Shown: piece after piece, positions 8,200 through 17,241 of the stretch
Numbering within the stretch: position 1 is the stretch's first letter
How the letters are laid out: each line of letters opens with the position of its first letter
Assembly: GCF_000353285.1 (NCBI RefSeq)
Contig: NZ_KB731324.1
Span: 2,250,577-2,314,576 of the forward strand
DNA from: Leptolyngbya boryana PCC 6306
GTDB lineage: Bacteria; Cyanobacteriota; Cyanobacteriia; Leptolyngbyales; Leptolyngbyaceae
Reading direction: 5' to 3'
Length of the DNA: 64,000 nucleotides
The notes under the pieces: generated by a model
The model's input: the letters and a program-made list of their open reading frames with translations, nothing else
What the model was told of the DNA's origin: nothing
The model's database searches: none
Position numbers and translations under genes: made by a program

Positions 8200-8571
8200 A
8201 TGGGTTTGGGAGATATTGTACAAAAAGCGATGTATTTAGGGATTGGAGTTGCTTCCTACGCGGGTGAGAAAGCTGGCGAGAAGTTGACCGAACTGCGATC
8301 GCAGGTGCAAAAGTTGGCGGATGAGATGGTGGCACGCGGCGAGATGAGTTCAGAAGAGGCGCGCCGTTTTGTCGATGAGATGGTGCAGCGAGCGCAACAA
8401 CCTAGTGTGTCTGCTCCAACTTCAGAGAGTGAAAAGCCGACTGAGCCGCGCAAAATCGAGATTTTAGATGATGATGAGCCTGCACCCACGCAGACGACAA
8501 CAACAGTCGATGAGATGCGTCAACAGGTTGCAGATTTACAGGAAGAATTGCGGCGATTGAAGAAGAATTAG
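8200..8571 (+). CDS. Phasin-like protein
   Basis: 123 residues from ATG 8200 (MGLGDIVQKAMYLGIGVASYAG). An amphipathic helical N-terminal half (LTELRSQVQKLADEMVARGEMSSEEARRFVDEMVQRA) matches the phasin-like/PhaF-type helix. An acidic, disordered linker follows, then a C-terminal coiled coil (VDEMRQQVADLQEELRRLKK). Phasins coat polyhydroxyalkanoate granules, but cyanobacterial members are not all granule proteins. An upstream TTG start at 8167 is open, but the ATG fits the family and has AGGAG upstream. Confidence 0.8.
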   Translation: MGLGDIVQKAMYLGIGVASYAGEKAGEKLTELRSQVQKLADEMVARGEMSSEEARRFVDEMVQRAQQPSVSAPTSESEKPTEPRKIEILDDDEPAPTQTTTTVDEMRQQVADLQEELRRLKKN

Positions 8572-8702
8572 AGTAGGGTTCCTAGTCATCAGCAATTTTG
8601 GATTGGGGAGGGGGAGAGAATGCAAACTTAGATGGCTCCCCCTCTCCCTATCAATCGTGGTGAATTAGTAGAGATTTCTGAACACTCTACTTTTTGAAAG
8701 CC

Positions 8703-9863
8703 TTATTTTTTGACAGTGGTGGCAAAATCTTCAAACCAGCCTTTGCGTTTGAAATAGAAGACTAGCGCGATCGCGATCGACAACATGACTGCCCAGCAGA
8801 CCGGATATCCCCAATACCAATTCAATTCGGGCATATTTAACGGCGACTTCTCCGGATTGAAATTCATTCCATAAACGCCAGCTACAAACGTCAAGGGAAT
8901 GAAAATGGTTGAAATTACAGTGAGCACTTTCATGATTTCATTCATTCGATTGCTGACTGAGGAAAGATACACATCCATCAAACTTGCAGCCAGTTCGCGA
9001 TAGGTTTCAACCATGTCTAGTACCTGAACCGTGTGATCGTAGCAATCACGCAGATAGATCTTCGCCTCTTCACTGACAAGATCATTGCTGCTATCTCGGA
9101 TCAGAGAATTGATGGCATCTCGGAGCGGCCAGATCGATCGACGTAGCGTTAAAAGTTCTCGCTTGACGTGATGAATTTTTTCTAATGTCTGCCGACTTGG
9201 ACTCTCAACGACTTCTTCTTCGAGTTCTTCAATTTCCTCTCCATAGACTTCGAGAATTGGGAAAAAGCCATCCACGATCGCGTCTAGTAAGGCATAGGCA
9301 AGATAATCTGCATTGCGTTTGCGAATCGAACCTTTTCCAGAACGAATGCGATCGCGCACGATACCAAAGCAGTCATGTTTCGATTCTTCCTGAACCGATA
9401 AAACGTAATGTTTGCCCAGAATCAAACTCACCTGTTCTGAATAAAATCCTTTGCCTGACTCTTTCAAAACGACCATTCGCGTAATAATGACCACCTGGTC
9501 GTCGTATTCCTCCATTTTTGGACGCTGCGGCACATTCACCACGTCTTCCAACAACAGCGGATGCAGACTAAAGACTCGTCCCAGTCGCAGCAAGATATCT
9601 TCACTCCCTAAGCCACGCACATCGACCCAAGAAACCGATTCTGTATCAAGGTAAGGTTGGCATTTTTCAGGTTGATCAATGGGCAAACGCACAGCATTTT
9701 CCTCGTTGTAATCGATCAGATCAATCACTGGAGGTTCTGCGTCTTTGGGAATTGTTAGCGTTCCAGGAACCGTTCCGGGAGCATCGTAGTGATATTCGAT
9801 CGATTGATCGTCATCGTCCGGATCGACGACCAGACTCGTCAGTTGAATTCGCTTTCCTACCAT
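8703..9863 (-). CDS. corA: CorA-type magnesium/cobalt transporter
   Basis: 386 residues from ATG 9863, preceded by AAGGGG. It has a large cytoplasmic alpha/beta and stalk-helix region, followed by two C-terminal transmembrane helices. The first ends with the diagnostic GVYGMNF (YGMN) pore motif, followed by an acidic periplasmic loop (NPEKSPLNMPELNW). The C-terminus is basic (KRKGWFEDFATTVKK). CorA pentamers import Mg2+ or Co2+. A TTG start seven codons earlier is possible but less likely. This is one of two Mg2+ transporter genes in the window (see mgtE). Confidence 0.95.
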   Translation of the reverse strand: MVGKRIQLTSLVVDPDDDDQSIEYHYDAPGTVPGTLTIPKDAEPPVIDLIDYNEENAVRLPIDQPEKCQPYLDTESVSWVDVRGLGSEDILLRLGRVFSLHPLLLEDVVNVPQRPKMEEYDDQVVIITRMVVLKESGKGFYSEQVSLILGKHYVLSVQEESKHDCFGIVRDRIRSGKGSIRKRNADYLAYALLDAIVDGFFPILEVYGEEIEELEEEVVESPSRQTLEKIHHVKRELLTLRRSIWPLRDAINSLIRDSSNDLVSEEAKIYLRDCYDHTVQVLDMVETYRELAASLMDVYLSSVSNRMNEIMKVLTVISTIFIPLTFVAGVYGMNFNPEKSPLNMPELNWYWGYPVCWAVMLSIAIALVFYFKRKGWFEDFATTVKK

Positions 9864-9971
9864 GCTCAATCCCCTTACAATCAACAGAAGTCTTTCTACT
9901 GTAATCGAATCAAACTCAGCTATAACTAATACCTGATATGCTTCGATCGACTTTGAACAAGGGAGTGCCCT

Positions 9972-10775
9972 TTGACTGAATCGCCCGACAACTCTTCTTC
10001 TGCATTAGGACGATGGAGCCGACGCTTGATTGCCGCCATTTTACTGGGGGGACAAGTGATCGTCCATTTGTTGTCCCGTAAACTGAATCGTCGAAATACA
10101 GTGGAGCAGATGGCAGCCGTAGGCCCAGAATCGCTGTTGATTGCATTGTTGACGGCGATGTTTGTCGGCGCTGTATTTACGATTCAAGTCGCTCGCGAGT
10201 TTATTAATTTGGGTGCTGGAACGGCAGTTGGCGGAGTTTTGGCAATTTCGCTGTCCCGCGAGTTAGCTCCGGTTCTGACTGCGGTAATTTTAGCGGGACG
10301 GGTGGGGTCGGCATTTGCAGCAGAAATCGGGACAATGCGAGTGACAGAGCAGATTGATGCTTTGTATATGTTGAGAACTGATCCGATCGATTATCTGGTC
10401 ATCCCCCGTGTGATTGCGTGCTGTTTGATGTTGCCGATTTTGACCTTGCTCTCTCTCGTAACAGGGATGACAGGGGGAATGTTTATTGCGGAATGGCTGT
10501 ATGGCATCTCGCATAATGTTTTTCTGAATTCGGCAAAAAATTTCTTAAGTGTGTGGGATTTATGCAGTTCGCCGATTAAGGGATTTGTGTTTGGAGCGTT
10601 GATTGCGGTCATTGGTTCGAGTTGGGGACTAACGACAACCGGAGGCGCGAAAGGAGTGGGACAATCCACAACAACTGCCGTTGTCACGTCGCTGCTAGCC
10701 ATTTTTGTCGTGAATTTCTTCTTGTCTTGGTTAATGTTTCAAGGCCCAGGACAGGCGCTTGGGCGAGGATTGTAG
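9972..10775 (+). CDS. MlaE/Ycf63-type ABC transporter permease
   Basis: 267 residues with five to six hydrophobic helices and the MlaE family core: QMAAVGPESLLIALLTAMFVG, ISLSRELAPVLTAVILAGRVGSAFAAEIGTM and EQIDAL. In bacteria this permease works with an ATPase and an MCE substrate-binding protein to move phospholipids between membranes; the plastid homologue is TGD1. No ATPase or MCE gene is adjacent here. The start is TTG at 9972, with AAGGGAG upstream; no ATG precedes the conserved region at a suitable distance. Confidence 0.92.
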   Translation: MTESPDNSSSALGRWSRRLIAAILLGGQVIVHLLSRKLNRRNTVEQMAAVGPESLLIALLTAMFVGAVFTIQVAREFINLGAGTAVGGVLAISLSRELAPVLTAVILAGRVGSAFAAEIGTMRVTEQIDALYMLRTDPIDYLVIPRVIACCLMLPILTLLSLVTGMTGGMFIAEWLYGISHNVFLNSAKNFLSVWDLCSSPIKGFVFGALIAVIGSSWGLTTTGGAKGVGQSTTTAVVTSLLAIFVVNFFLSWLMFQGPGQALGRGL

Positions 10776-10988
10776 TTGTTTTCTGCAAAATTCATACGAT
10801 TGATTGACAGTTTTTCTACTCAGAACGTCTGTACTTCTTGCAGATTTTTCTGTATCTTTATGGGCATCAGGGAAAATCTAGTCAGAAAGATCTTGACGCT
10901 TGACTATATGTAGTGTTTTATAGTGAAGCGGCTTGGAAAGAGACGCTATATCTAAATTCATTCGCCCTAATTTAGAGAGATAACCCCT

Positions 10989-11525
10989 ATGGTTTCGCAA
11001 GTTGAGACACCGACGTTTGATGCACCACGATCGCGCAATCTGAGCGTGGAAGGATTGGTGCAGGTGTTTACCTCGTTTCATCGCAGTTTTTTTACTGGGG
11101 TGATGGCGCAGGCGATGCGGATTGCAGGGCAGGGCACACCTGTTTTGGTGGTGCAGTTTCTCAAAGGGGGCATCGGGCAGGGATACGATCGACCGATGCA
11201 GTTGAGCCAGAATCTCGATTGGATTCGGTGCAATGTGGTGCGGTGCATTGACACCCCTCAGATTGATCCACAAGAAGCGCGATCGCTGTTAGAGCTTTGG
11301 CAGCATACCCGCCGAGTTGTTGAGCAAAATCGTTACGACTTAGTGGTTTTAGACGAGCTAAGTTTAGCGATTCATTTTGGGTTTATTCCTGAGGTTGAAG
11401 TGCTTGACTTTTTGCAAAATCGCCCGCGTCATGTGGATGTGATTTTGACGGGACCTGATATGCCTGAAGCGATTTTAGATGTAGCCGATCAAATCACAGA
11501 ACTGCGCCGCACTCACCAACCGTAG
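10989..11525 (+). CDS. CobO/BtuR-like protein with lost P-loop
   Basis: 178 residues. After residue 25 the sequence follows cob(I)alamin adenosyltransferase (CobO/BtuR): QAMRIAGQGTPVLVVQFLKG, LLELWQHTRRVVEQ, YDLVVLDELSLAIHFGFIP, VDVILTGPDMPEAILDVADQ. Where the family has GNGKGKTT, this protein has TSFHRSFFTG, so the Walker A motif is gone while the Walker B-like VVLDE remains. A typical adenosyltransferase activity is unlikely. The C-terminal tail of BtuR is also short. It lies 65 bases upstream of dcd on the same strand. Its role is unknown. Confidence 0.85.
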   Translation: MVSQVETPTFDAPRSRNLSVEGLVQVFTSFHRSFFTGVMAQAMRIAGQGTPVLVVQFLKGGIGQGYDRPMQLSQNLDWIRCNVVRCIDTPQIDPQEARSLLELWQHTRRVVEQNRYDLVVLDELSLAIHFGFIPEVEVLDFLQNRPRHVDVILTGPDMPEAILDVADQITELRRTHQP

Positions 11526-11590
11526 GATGATTTTGGCACCTGAATCCAAAATCCCGAATTCAAACTCCCCAATCTAAAACAAACAGCGTC

Positions 11591-12172
11591 ATGATCAAGA
11601 ACGACACCTGGATTTCGCAGATGGCACAAGAGGGCATGATTACACCTTTTGAGCCTCAGCTTGTACGCCGTGCTGAAGGGCTGCCTGTGATTTCGTACGG
11701 GTTGAGCAGTTACGGATATGATTTGCGCTTGTCGGCTTCTGAGTTTCGGATCTTTAAGCACATTCCAGGAACGGTGGTTGATCCGAAGAATTTTAGCGAT
11801 GCAAATCTGGAACCTGCCCCCTTGCATCACGATGAGAATGGAAGCTTCTTTATTTTGCCTGCTCATTCTTATGGGTTGGGTGTGGCGTTGGAGCGGTTGG
11901 AAGTGCCGGATAATGTGACGGTAATTTGTATTGGCAAATCGACTTATGCGCGGATTGGATTGATTGCGAATTTGACTCCGGCAGAAGCAGGCTGGAGAGG
12001 GCATTTGACGCTTGAGTTCTCGAATTCGTCGAGTGCAGATTGTCGGATTTATGCCAATGAAGGCATTGTGCAATTGCTGTTCTTAGAAGGGTTGCCCTGT
12101 GCGGTGAGTTATGACGATCGACGCGGTAAATATCAAGATCAAGTTGAACGGGTGACCTTAGCACGAGTCTAA
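11591..12172 (+). CDS. dcd: dCTP deaminase
   Basis: 193 residues, the family length. Conserved elements include LSSYGYDLRLSA near the N-terminus, ICIGKSTYARIGL, and the active-site segment AEAGWRGHLTLEFSN whose Glu is the general base. The C-terminal VQLLFLEG and YQDQ segments close the trimer. The enzyme converts dCTP to dUTP in pyrimidine deoxynucleotide supply. It is probably co-transcribed with the CobO-like gene and is followed by a strong terminator hairpin. Confidence 0.96.
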   Translation: MIKNDTWISQMAQEGMITPFEPQLVRRAEGLPVISYGLSSYGYDLRLSASEFRIFKHIPGTVVDPKNFSDANLEPAPLHHDENGSFFILPAHSYGLGVALERLEVPDNVTVICIGKSTYARIGLIANLTPAEAGWRGHLTLEFSNSSSADCRIYANEGIVQLLFLEGLPCAVSYDDRRGKYQDQVERVTLARV

Positions 12173-12198
12173 ATTCTGGTTTGCGGATTTGCCAATTG

Positions 12199-12255
12199 AA
12201 GCTGTGGCGTTGTACAGGCGGGATATCCTGCTTGAGGTAGCGCCGCAGCTTTTTT
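12199..12255 (+). terminator. Terminator after dcd
   Basis: AAGCTGTGGCG (12199-12209) pairs with CGCCGCAGCTT (12241-12251) with one G-T pair, enclosing a smaller inner hairpin (GCGGGATATCCTGC region), and the outer stem ends in a run of six T. The position just downstream of dcd fits an intrinsic terminator with a branched stem. Confidence 0.7.
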
Positions 12256-12355
12256 AGGTTCATGGCTCTTGGTGCTTATGATGGATAGACCGCTGCATGA
12301 ATGCCTTAGCAAATTTCATTCAGAGAGGATTTTCGATTCATCTCGTCATTGCTGA

Positions 12356-13669
12356 ATGATGTCTTCTTATCCGTCGAATCTATTACACCGTTTCTTACAA
12401 CTCGCGATCGTCAATATCATCTCGAATCTGCTCGTTCCGATCGCGGGCCTGCTCGATGTGGCATTTCTTGGACATTTGACTGAAATTCGTCACTTGGCAG
12501 GAGTCGCGATCGCGACTGTAATTTTTAACTATTTGTACTGGACGTTCGGATTTCTCCGCATGGGAACGACCGGGATGACCGCACAGGCGATCGGGCGCAA
12601 TGATCCAGAAGCGGTCAGAATGATTGCGCTGCGTAATGGCGGAATTGCGATCGCAATTGGCATCTTGATTCTGATCTTTCAAACTCCTCTGCAAACGCTC
12701 GGGTTTGCCCTTCTCAGCGCGACTCCAGAAGTCAAAGCATCGGGGCAGGCTTTCTACAATGCACTGATTTGGGGTGCGCCTGCGACCTTAGTGAACTTTG
12801 TCTTGATCGGGTGGTTTTTAGGGCGATCGCAAAGTGGGAAAGTTCTGCTCTTGTCTGCGGTGAGCAACATTGCAAATGTCACTTTAGACTATCTATTTGT
12901 CGTCAAATGGGGCTGGGCAAGCACTGGAGCAGGCGCATCAACCGCTTTGGCTCAGTATTTGATGCTATGCGTCGGTTTGTTCATGAGTCGAGACATCTTT
13001 GGACAAGTTGCGATCGCGCAATTATTCGATCGGACTGAACTCAAAGCCATCTTTACCCTAAATCGCGATTTGCTGATTCGGACATTGGCACTGATTTCAA
13101 CGTTTGCCATCTTCACGAATGTCAGCTCGACCTTGGGAACCACGGTTTTAACTGTTAATACGTTGCTGCTTCAGGTTGTCACGTTTTCGGCTTATTTCAT
13201 TGATGGATTTGCTTTTGCGACAGAAACACTTGCCGGAACGTATTATCAATCGCGATCGCACTTAATCCGCTTGCTGAAAATCGCCGGCATTCATTGTGTC
13301 AGCGTTGGCATTTTGTTCGCGATCGTCTTTATTACATTTCCAACCGCTTTATTTCAGTTACTCACCAATCATCAATCCATTCTGGGCGAAATTCAGCACT
13401 TTACAGGCTGGCTCTTACCTGTCTTAGGATTTGGAGCAATTGCTTATTTATTAGATGGATATTTCTTAGGATTAACTGCCGGACGAAGTTTAAGAATCTC
13501 CTCACTTTGGGCGACATTCGTTGGATTTTTGCCAATTGCAGTATTCGCTACAGTTCTACGATCGAGCCATTTACTCTGGCTTGGATTGACGACTTTTATG
13601 TTAGTTAGAGCTGTGACCTTAGCGATACAAGTTCCATTGACCTTCCAATTGAAAGCTGCCAAGAATTGA
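12356..13669 (+). CDS. MATE family efflux transporter (DinF-like)
   Basis: 437 residues with about twelve hydrophobic helices and the MATE two-half layout. The N-terminal half has ISNLLVPIAGLLDVAFLGHL; TGMTAQAIGRND follows, and the second half starts near LIRTLALISTFAIFTNVSSTLGT. MATE proteins export cationic drugs or metabolites in exchange for Na+ or H+; this one resembles the DinF subgroup, so substrate is unknown. Two adjacent ATG codons at 12356 and 12359 are possible starts and no clear ribosome binding site is seen. Confidence 0.92.
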   Translation: MMSSYPSNLLHRFLQLAIVNIISNLLVPIAGLLDVAFLGHLTEIRHLAGVAIATVIFNYLYWTFGFLRMGTTGMTAQAIGRNDPEAVRMIALRNGGIAIAIGILILIFQTPLQTLGFALLSATPEVKASGQAFYNALIWGAPATLVNFVLIGWFLGRSQSGKVLLLSAVSNIANVTLDYLFVVKWGWASTGAGASTALAQYLMLCVGLFMSRDIFGQVAIAQLFDRTELKAIFTLNRDLLIRTLALISTFAIFTNVSSTLGTTVLTVNTLLLQVVTFSAYFIDGFAFATETLAGTYYQSRSHLIRLLKIAGIHCVSVGILFAIVFITFPTALFQLLTNHQSILGEIQHFTGWLLPVLGFGAIAYLLDGYFLGLTAGRSLRISSLWATFVGFLPIAVFATVLRSSHLLWLGLTTFMLVRAVTLAIQVPLTFQLKAAKN

Positions 13670-13980
13670 AAGGATTTCTGTCGAGAATAGCCCGAATTTT
13701 AACTTCAAATTCGCGAAAGAAATTTCACCGTTTTTCATGTGGTTAGGATTTCACGAAAGCCTCATGAAGTCTAGGATTTCGGGGTTTATTTTTGCTTTAG
13801 ATTTTAGCTTTGCTTTAGATTTACTTTACACTTAGAGACTCGGATTAAAGTAACTGCTCATGTGAATATTTCGCTACATTTTGAATCGCCACGAAACGTT
13901 AAATGATTCAGGAATAACCAAGTTCAATTGAAATTCATGACTACTATAGGTCGTAGAAAAGTAGGGGTAACAGGTTAACA
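13670..13980. other. Intergenic region, no gene recognised
   Basis: 311 bases with no convincing ORF or RNA gene. It is AT-rich and includes a repeated GCTTTAGATTT-like stretch at about 13792-13825 (GCTTTAGATTTTAGCTTTGCTTTAGATTTACTTTA). The last 25 bases carry AGGGGTAACAGG upstream of the next gene's ATG. The promoter for the 13981 gene is probably here, but I could not fix a -10/-35 pair. Confidence 0.4.
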
Positions 13981-14355
13981 ATGGATACTATCCAAATTCA
14001 AATTAACGCTCTCAATAGCAAGGTTGATTCCCTGCATCAGATCATCGAAAATTTAGGGTCAAACGTCACACAAGCGCTGACTGAAATTCGATCTGACAAC
14101 AATCAGGGAATCAGTCGATCGAGCTTTGGAACCTCGAATAGTCGGTTTAGCTATTCCTATGCGCGTTCTGGCAATGCTTCGCTCGAACACAAGGATGTTT
14201 TATCGGATGATCACACGGTTGAATCTACTTCTCAAACTGGCGAAAAATCTCTCTCGCCAGAGATCCAAATTCAACGCCTGACGGCTCAGTTGACGGCTGC
14301 TTACAATCGCATTGCAGCGTTAGAAGAACAACTTTTGGCACAGCGCATTCACTAG
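13981..14355 (+). CDS. Coiled-coil protein of unknown function
   Basis: 124 residues. The N-terminal part (IQINALNSKVDSLHQIIENL) and C-terminal part (IQRLTAQLTAAYNRIAALEEQL) are heptad-like coiled coils. They are separated by a low-complexity linker rich in Ser, Asn, Arg and Tyr. There is no signal peptide or membrane segment. Start ATG is at 13981 after AGGGG. Proteins of this shape are common in cyanobacterial genomes, but I know of no function. It is convergent with the CobT-like gene, with 61 bases between stops. Confidence 0.65.
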   Translation: MDTIQIQINALNSKVDSLHQIIENLGSNVTQALTEIRSDNNQGISRSSFGTSNSRFSYSYARSGNASLEHKDVLSDDHTVESTSQTGEKSLSPEIQIQRLTAQLTAAYNRIAALEEQLLAQRIH

Positions 14356-14416
14356 CCCAAAGAAGTGAGTTGATGAATGTATCGATGTGTTCATAACTCA
14401 ATCGAATAGATTGGCT

Positions 14417-15520
14417 CTATTCAATCTGTTGGTTTCTCTGTTCAATAAGGTGTTCGATCGCGGCTAATAATTCAGCCTGTCCCCAGCTCTGGAAGACCGT
14501 TGCTGCGATCGCGCATCCACCCGCTCCTACACCTTCTTTGACAAAGCCTTGTTCATACATTTGCAGGGCTTTCCATCGCGACTCTGCAAAGCTTAATCGA
14601 GTCGCAATTAGAGAGACATTTTGCAAAGTTTTTGCTAATCCAATAGTATCCCCGGTCGGATCTTCTGCAACCCAGCGCGTTGTGCCGATGAGAATTTGCT
14701 CTGGATTCCACACGATCGCTTTGGTTTGCACAAGCGCTTCTGCTAACGCATAAACGGCTAACATCTGCGTGCCGCCTGCCAGCAATACGCCACAGATTCG
14801 GCTGGCTGCGATCGTCATTCCTGCTACGACAATTTGCATCGGATCACCAACTGCAGCAACGACTGCAAACGGATCACCCACCGAATCACAGTGTGATTGT
14901 CTCAGTCCTTGCTGCACGAGTTCCCATTTCTGCGTGTGATTGCAAACTGGGTGACTGCTGTTGATTTTTCCGATCGCATCGATTCCTAAGCCCGTCAGCA
15001 CAGCGAGAGCCGTCGTTGTGCCACCGACGACACATTCTCCTAAAACTAGATAGTCTGCACTTTGTGCTAGCTTTTCGCCCCATTTCAAGCCTTGGTTGAA
15101 TAAGTGATGCACTATTTGCAGATCGATCGCGTTTCCAGTACTCACACATCGAGCAGGAGCACCGCCTAAATCTACGGCTAGAATTGCAGGCGATCGCGGT
15201 AATCCCGCATTCAAAACAGTCACCGGAATCTTCAAAGCCTCAATCACTGCGCGAGAAATAAAAACGGGAGAAATTCCCACATGTAAAGGTGGCAGCGGAA
15301 ATTCAGGATTCGGTTGAATGCCATTGACGAGAAATTCGGCATCGGCGATCGCTGTAAATTGGCGATCGTGCGGCGTTGCACCCGCAGCAGAAATTCCTGG
15401 AATTAATCCCGTGTCCGTAAATCCTAAAATGCAAGCAAAATGAGGCTTTTTCCCCTGATGCCGAGCGATCCAAGCCTTTGCTCGATCGACTTCTGTATAA
15501 ATCGCGAGTGCATCAATCAT
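14417..15520 (-). CDS. CobT-like phosphoribosyltransferase family protein (UPF0284)
   Basis: 367 residues from ATG 15520. It shows the CobT-like fold: FACILGFTDTGLIPGISAAGATP, LGGAPARCVSTG, YLVLGECVVGGTTTALAVLTGLGIDAIGKINSSHP, and GVLLAGGTQMLAVYALAEAL. This is the UPF0284/TIGR00303 group, related to nicotinate-nucleotide dimethylbenzimidazole phosphoribosyltransferase, which acts in lower-ligand assembly of cobamides. Its substrate is not established. The start codon overlaps the stop of the DUF2232 gene (eight-base overlap), so translation is probably coupled. A TTG two codons upstream is an alternative start. Confidence 0.88.
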   Translation of the reverse strand: MIDALAIYTEVDRAKAWIARHQGKKPHFACILGFTDTGLIPGISAAGATPHDRQFTAIADAEFLVNGIQPNPEFPLPPLHVGISPVFISRAVIEALKIPVTVLNAGLPRSPAILAVDLGGAPARCVSTGNAIDLQIVHHLFNQGLKWGEKLAQSADYLVLGECVVGGTTTALAVLTGLGIDAIGKINSSHPVCNHTQKWELVQQGLRQSHCDSVGDPFAVVAAVGDPMQIVVAGMTIAASRICGVLLAGGTQMLAVYALAEALVQTKAIVWNPEQILIGTTRWVAEDPTGDTIGLAKTLQNVSLIATRLSFAESRWKALQMYEQGFVKEGVGAGGCAIAATVFQSWGQAELLAAIEHLIEQRNQQIE

Positions 15521-16250
15521 TGTCAAATAGCACTTGCACCCAGTTCGGCGGACGGGGAATCGGAGAGTCTAAGCGATCCAATAGTAGCCATGCTACGAGA
15601 TGAACGACCGAGAGATATATCGTATTGACTAACAGAATAGATACAAAGACAAACGCTTGAACCAACGCTAAGGAAGGCTGAACCATCAAGCCTACCAGCG
15701 TAAAAATCCAATCGAGAAAGTTCGTAATCTGAGCTGTACTGTAAAGCCACAGATCATCGCCAAGCAGCAGCGATACTAACCAAATTCGGAAAAACGATCC
15801 CAATACGCCGAGCAGCGTGCCGAGCGGAATCGAGACATACCAAGTCACCCGGCGATACCACAGCGCACCCAGTAAAACGCCCAAAAATCCATAGGGCATT
15901 ACATATTGAATACTTCTGACCGGAGCCAATAAAACTGAGAGTAATAAAGCTGCGATCGCGCATCCCATCCAAGCTGCCCGACTTCCCCAACGTAGATAAA
16001 TTAACGCGATCGGAATGGGGAAAAAGATCTGCAAAATTGGCCCCATTGGGAAATAGGTATTCACCAGCCAGACTAAACTGGCAGCACTCGCCATAAATGC
16101 AGTTTCGACCATAATGATCGGACTATCCGGATCGACTTGACGACGAACCGGACGGCGATCCTCAATATCGTGAGGGGTTGGATCGCTGTCCGGTATCCAT
16201 TCTTCGTCGAGTTCAGTCGGATCAATTCGATCGTTTGGCAAATCAGTCAT
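15513..16250 (-). CDS. DUF2232-like integral membrane protein
   Basis: 245 residues: an acidic, charged N-terminal tail (about 45 residues), then about five to six transmembrane helices, including VETAFMASAASLVWLVNTYFPMGPIL and GSRAAWMGCAIAALLLSVLLAP. The pattern matches DUF2232, a membrane family related to S components of ECF vitamin/metal transporters. It is the middle gene of an overlapping leftward cluster (8-base overlaps on both sides), directly before the CobT-like gene, so a link to cobamide or cofactor metabolism is inferred only from context. Confidence 0.78.
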   Translation of the reverse strand: MTDLPNDRIDPTELDEEWIPDSDPTPHDIEDRRPVRRQVDPDSPIIMVETAFMASAASLVWLVNTYFPMGPILQIFFPIPIALIYLRWGSRAAWMGCAIAALLLSVLLAPVRSIQYVMPYGFLGVLLGALWYRRVTWYVSIPLGTLLGVLGSFFRIWLVSLLLGDDLWLYSTAQITNFLDWIFTLVGLMVQPSLALVQAFVFVSILLVNTIYLSVVHLVAWLLLDRLDSPIPRPPNWVQVLFDND

Positions 16251-16620
16251 TGAATTTGATACTGGCGGGCTGATCTACTTTAGTGCAAATTCTCACAAGC
16301 GATCGCAGGAAGCTTTCAACCTGTTTTCGTTGGAAAACCGCAACCAAATTCGTGATCAGACAGAGACTGCCAAGACTCAACAAAATATAAGTCGGCATCA
16401 TCACGACACCCACTAAAAACCAGGTGAGCACATGCAACACCATGACCCCTGAAAATAGCGATGCAAAACCAGCAGCAATTAAAACTTGGCGAGTGGGGCG
16501 ACCTAGACCTGTCAGCGTCAAGGTCAAACCAGTGAGCAACAAATTGGTGGGAACCAGCACCGCGCAAATCCCGACACAATTTGCTCTAGAGAGTTCAAAT
16601 AGTAAGTTTAAATCCAGCAT
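16243..16620 (-). CDS. Conserved cyanobacterial membrane protein
   Basis: 125 residues from ATG 16620 (MLDLNLLFELSRANCVGICA). It has three predicted helices: an N-terminal one through LVPTNLLLTGLTLTLTGL, VLIAAGFASLFSGVMVLHVLTWFLVGV, and YILLSLGSLCLITNLVAVF. A short basic tail follows. A start 12 codons upstream (16656) is open, but the MLDLN opening looks like the natural start. The stop overlaps the DUF2232 start by eight bases. No catalytic motif is seen; function unknown. Confidence 0.72.
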   Translation of the reverse strand: MLDLNLLFELSRANCVGICAVLVPTNLLLTGLTLTLTGLGRPTRQVLIAAGFASLFSGVMVLHVLTWFLVGVVMMPTYILLSLGSLCLITNLVAVFQRKQVESFLRSLVRICTKVDQPASIKFND

Positions 16621-16707
16621 TTTCTTAAAGGGTTGCAAGCCTCTCAATAGTCGCATCGGACTTTAAAGAATGCCGCATTTTTCAACTAAACTTTATGAAA
16701 TTCTGTG

Positions 16708-17061
16708 TCAAAGGTGGTCTTGCAAGAAGTTGAGATCGAGGCTATCTTCCCACGGTGGCTCTGGATAAAGCAGCGCCAAATGATAGTCGATATCCCGTTC
16801 AACTTCGTTCATGTCAATGCGATCGAACCAACTTGACATAATGGCAAGATCTTGATCGCGCAGAGGCGAAATCGGGGCAGCATGATCAAACGGCTCTGCT
16901 CGATAGCGCCGCCGATTGACCGTCTTAACATAGCGCCACGGATTGACAGGAGGCGGATCAAGGCTGAGACGCTCCAGAGATCGAATCGGCGGCAGAGAGG
17001 GACTTTCATGAAGCGGAGTCTCGTCGATCGAGTCATGATCCGCGGGTGACACGTTTAACAT
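16708..17061 (-). CDS. Hypothetical acidic protein
   Basis: 117 residues from ATG 17061 (MLNVSPADHDSIDETP); a TTG start 20 codons earlier is also open. The sequence is hydrophilic, rich in Pro and Asp, with PPVNPWRYVKTVNRRRYRAEPFDH in the middle and DIDYHLALLYPEPPWEDSLDLNFL at the end. No domain is recognised. It is 87 bases upstream of the 16620 gene on the same strand and could be the head of that cluster. Confidence 0.5.
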   Translation of the reverse strand: MLNVSPADHDSIDETPLHESPSLPPIRSLERLSLDPPPVNPWRYVKTVNRRRYRAEPFDHAAPISPLRDQDLAIMSSWFDRIDMNEVERDIDYHLALLYPEPPWEDSLDLNFLQDHL

Positions 17062-17241
17062 AAGACAATCAGGCTGAAAGGCTGTGAGAGTAAACCCTGA
17101 GATCAAGCGCCCTGAAGTCAAGTCTGAGTTGAGAAATAAGCAGAATGCGTGGATCTACTGTATCGAGAAATAGGTAGAACCTCAATCGGTCTTTTGTCAT
17201 GTGCAGTTCAGTCGAATCTCAGCCGCATCATTGTGCGATCG

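Noticed and set aside
8609..8643. AGGGGGAG/CTCCCCCT inverted repeat as a terminator
   Set aside because: The loop is 19 bases and there is no T run; likely chance in G/C-tract sequence.
10893..10924. TTGACG and TATAGT as a promoter for the CobO-like gene
   Set aside because: The spacing is 20 bases for the better -35 and 13 for the other; no acceptable pair.
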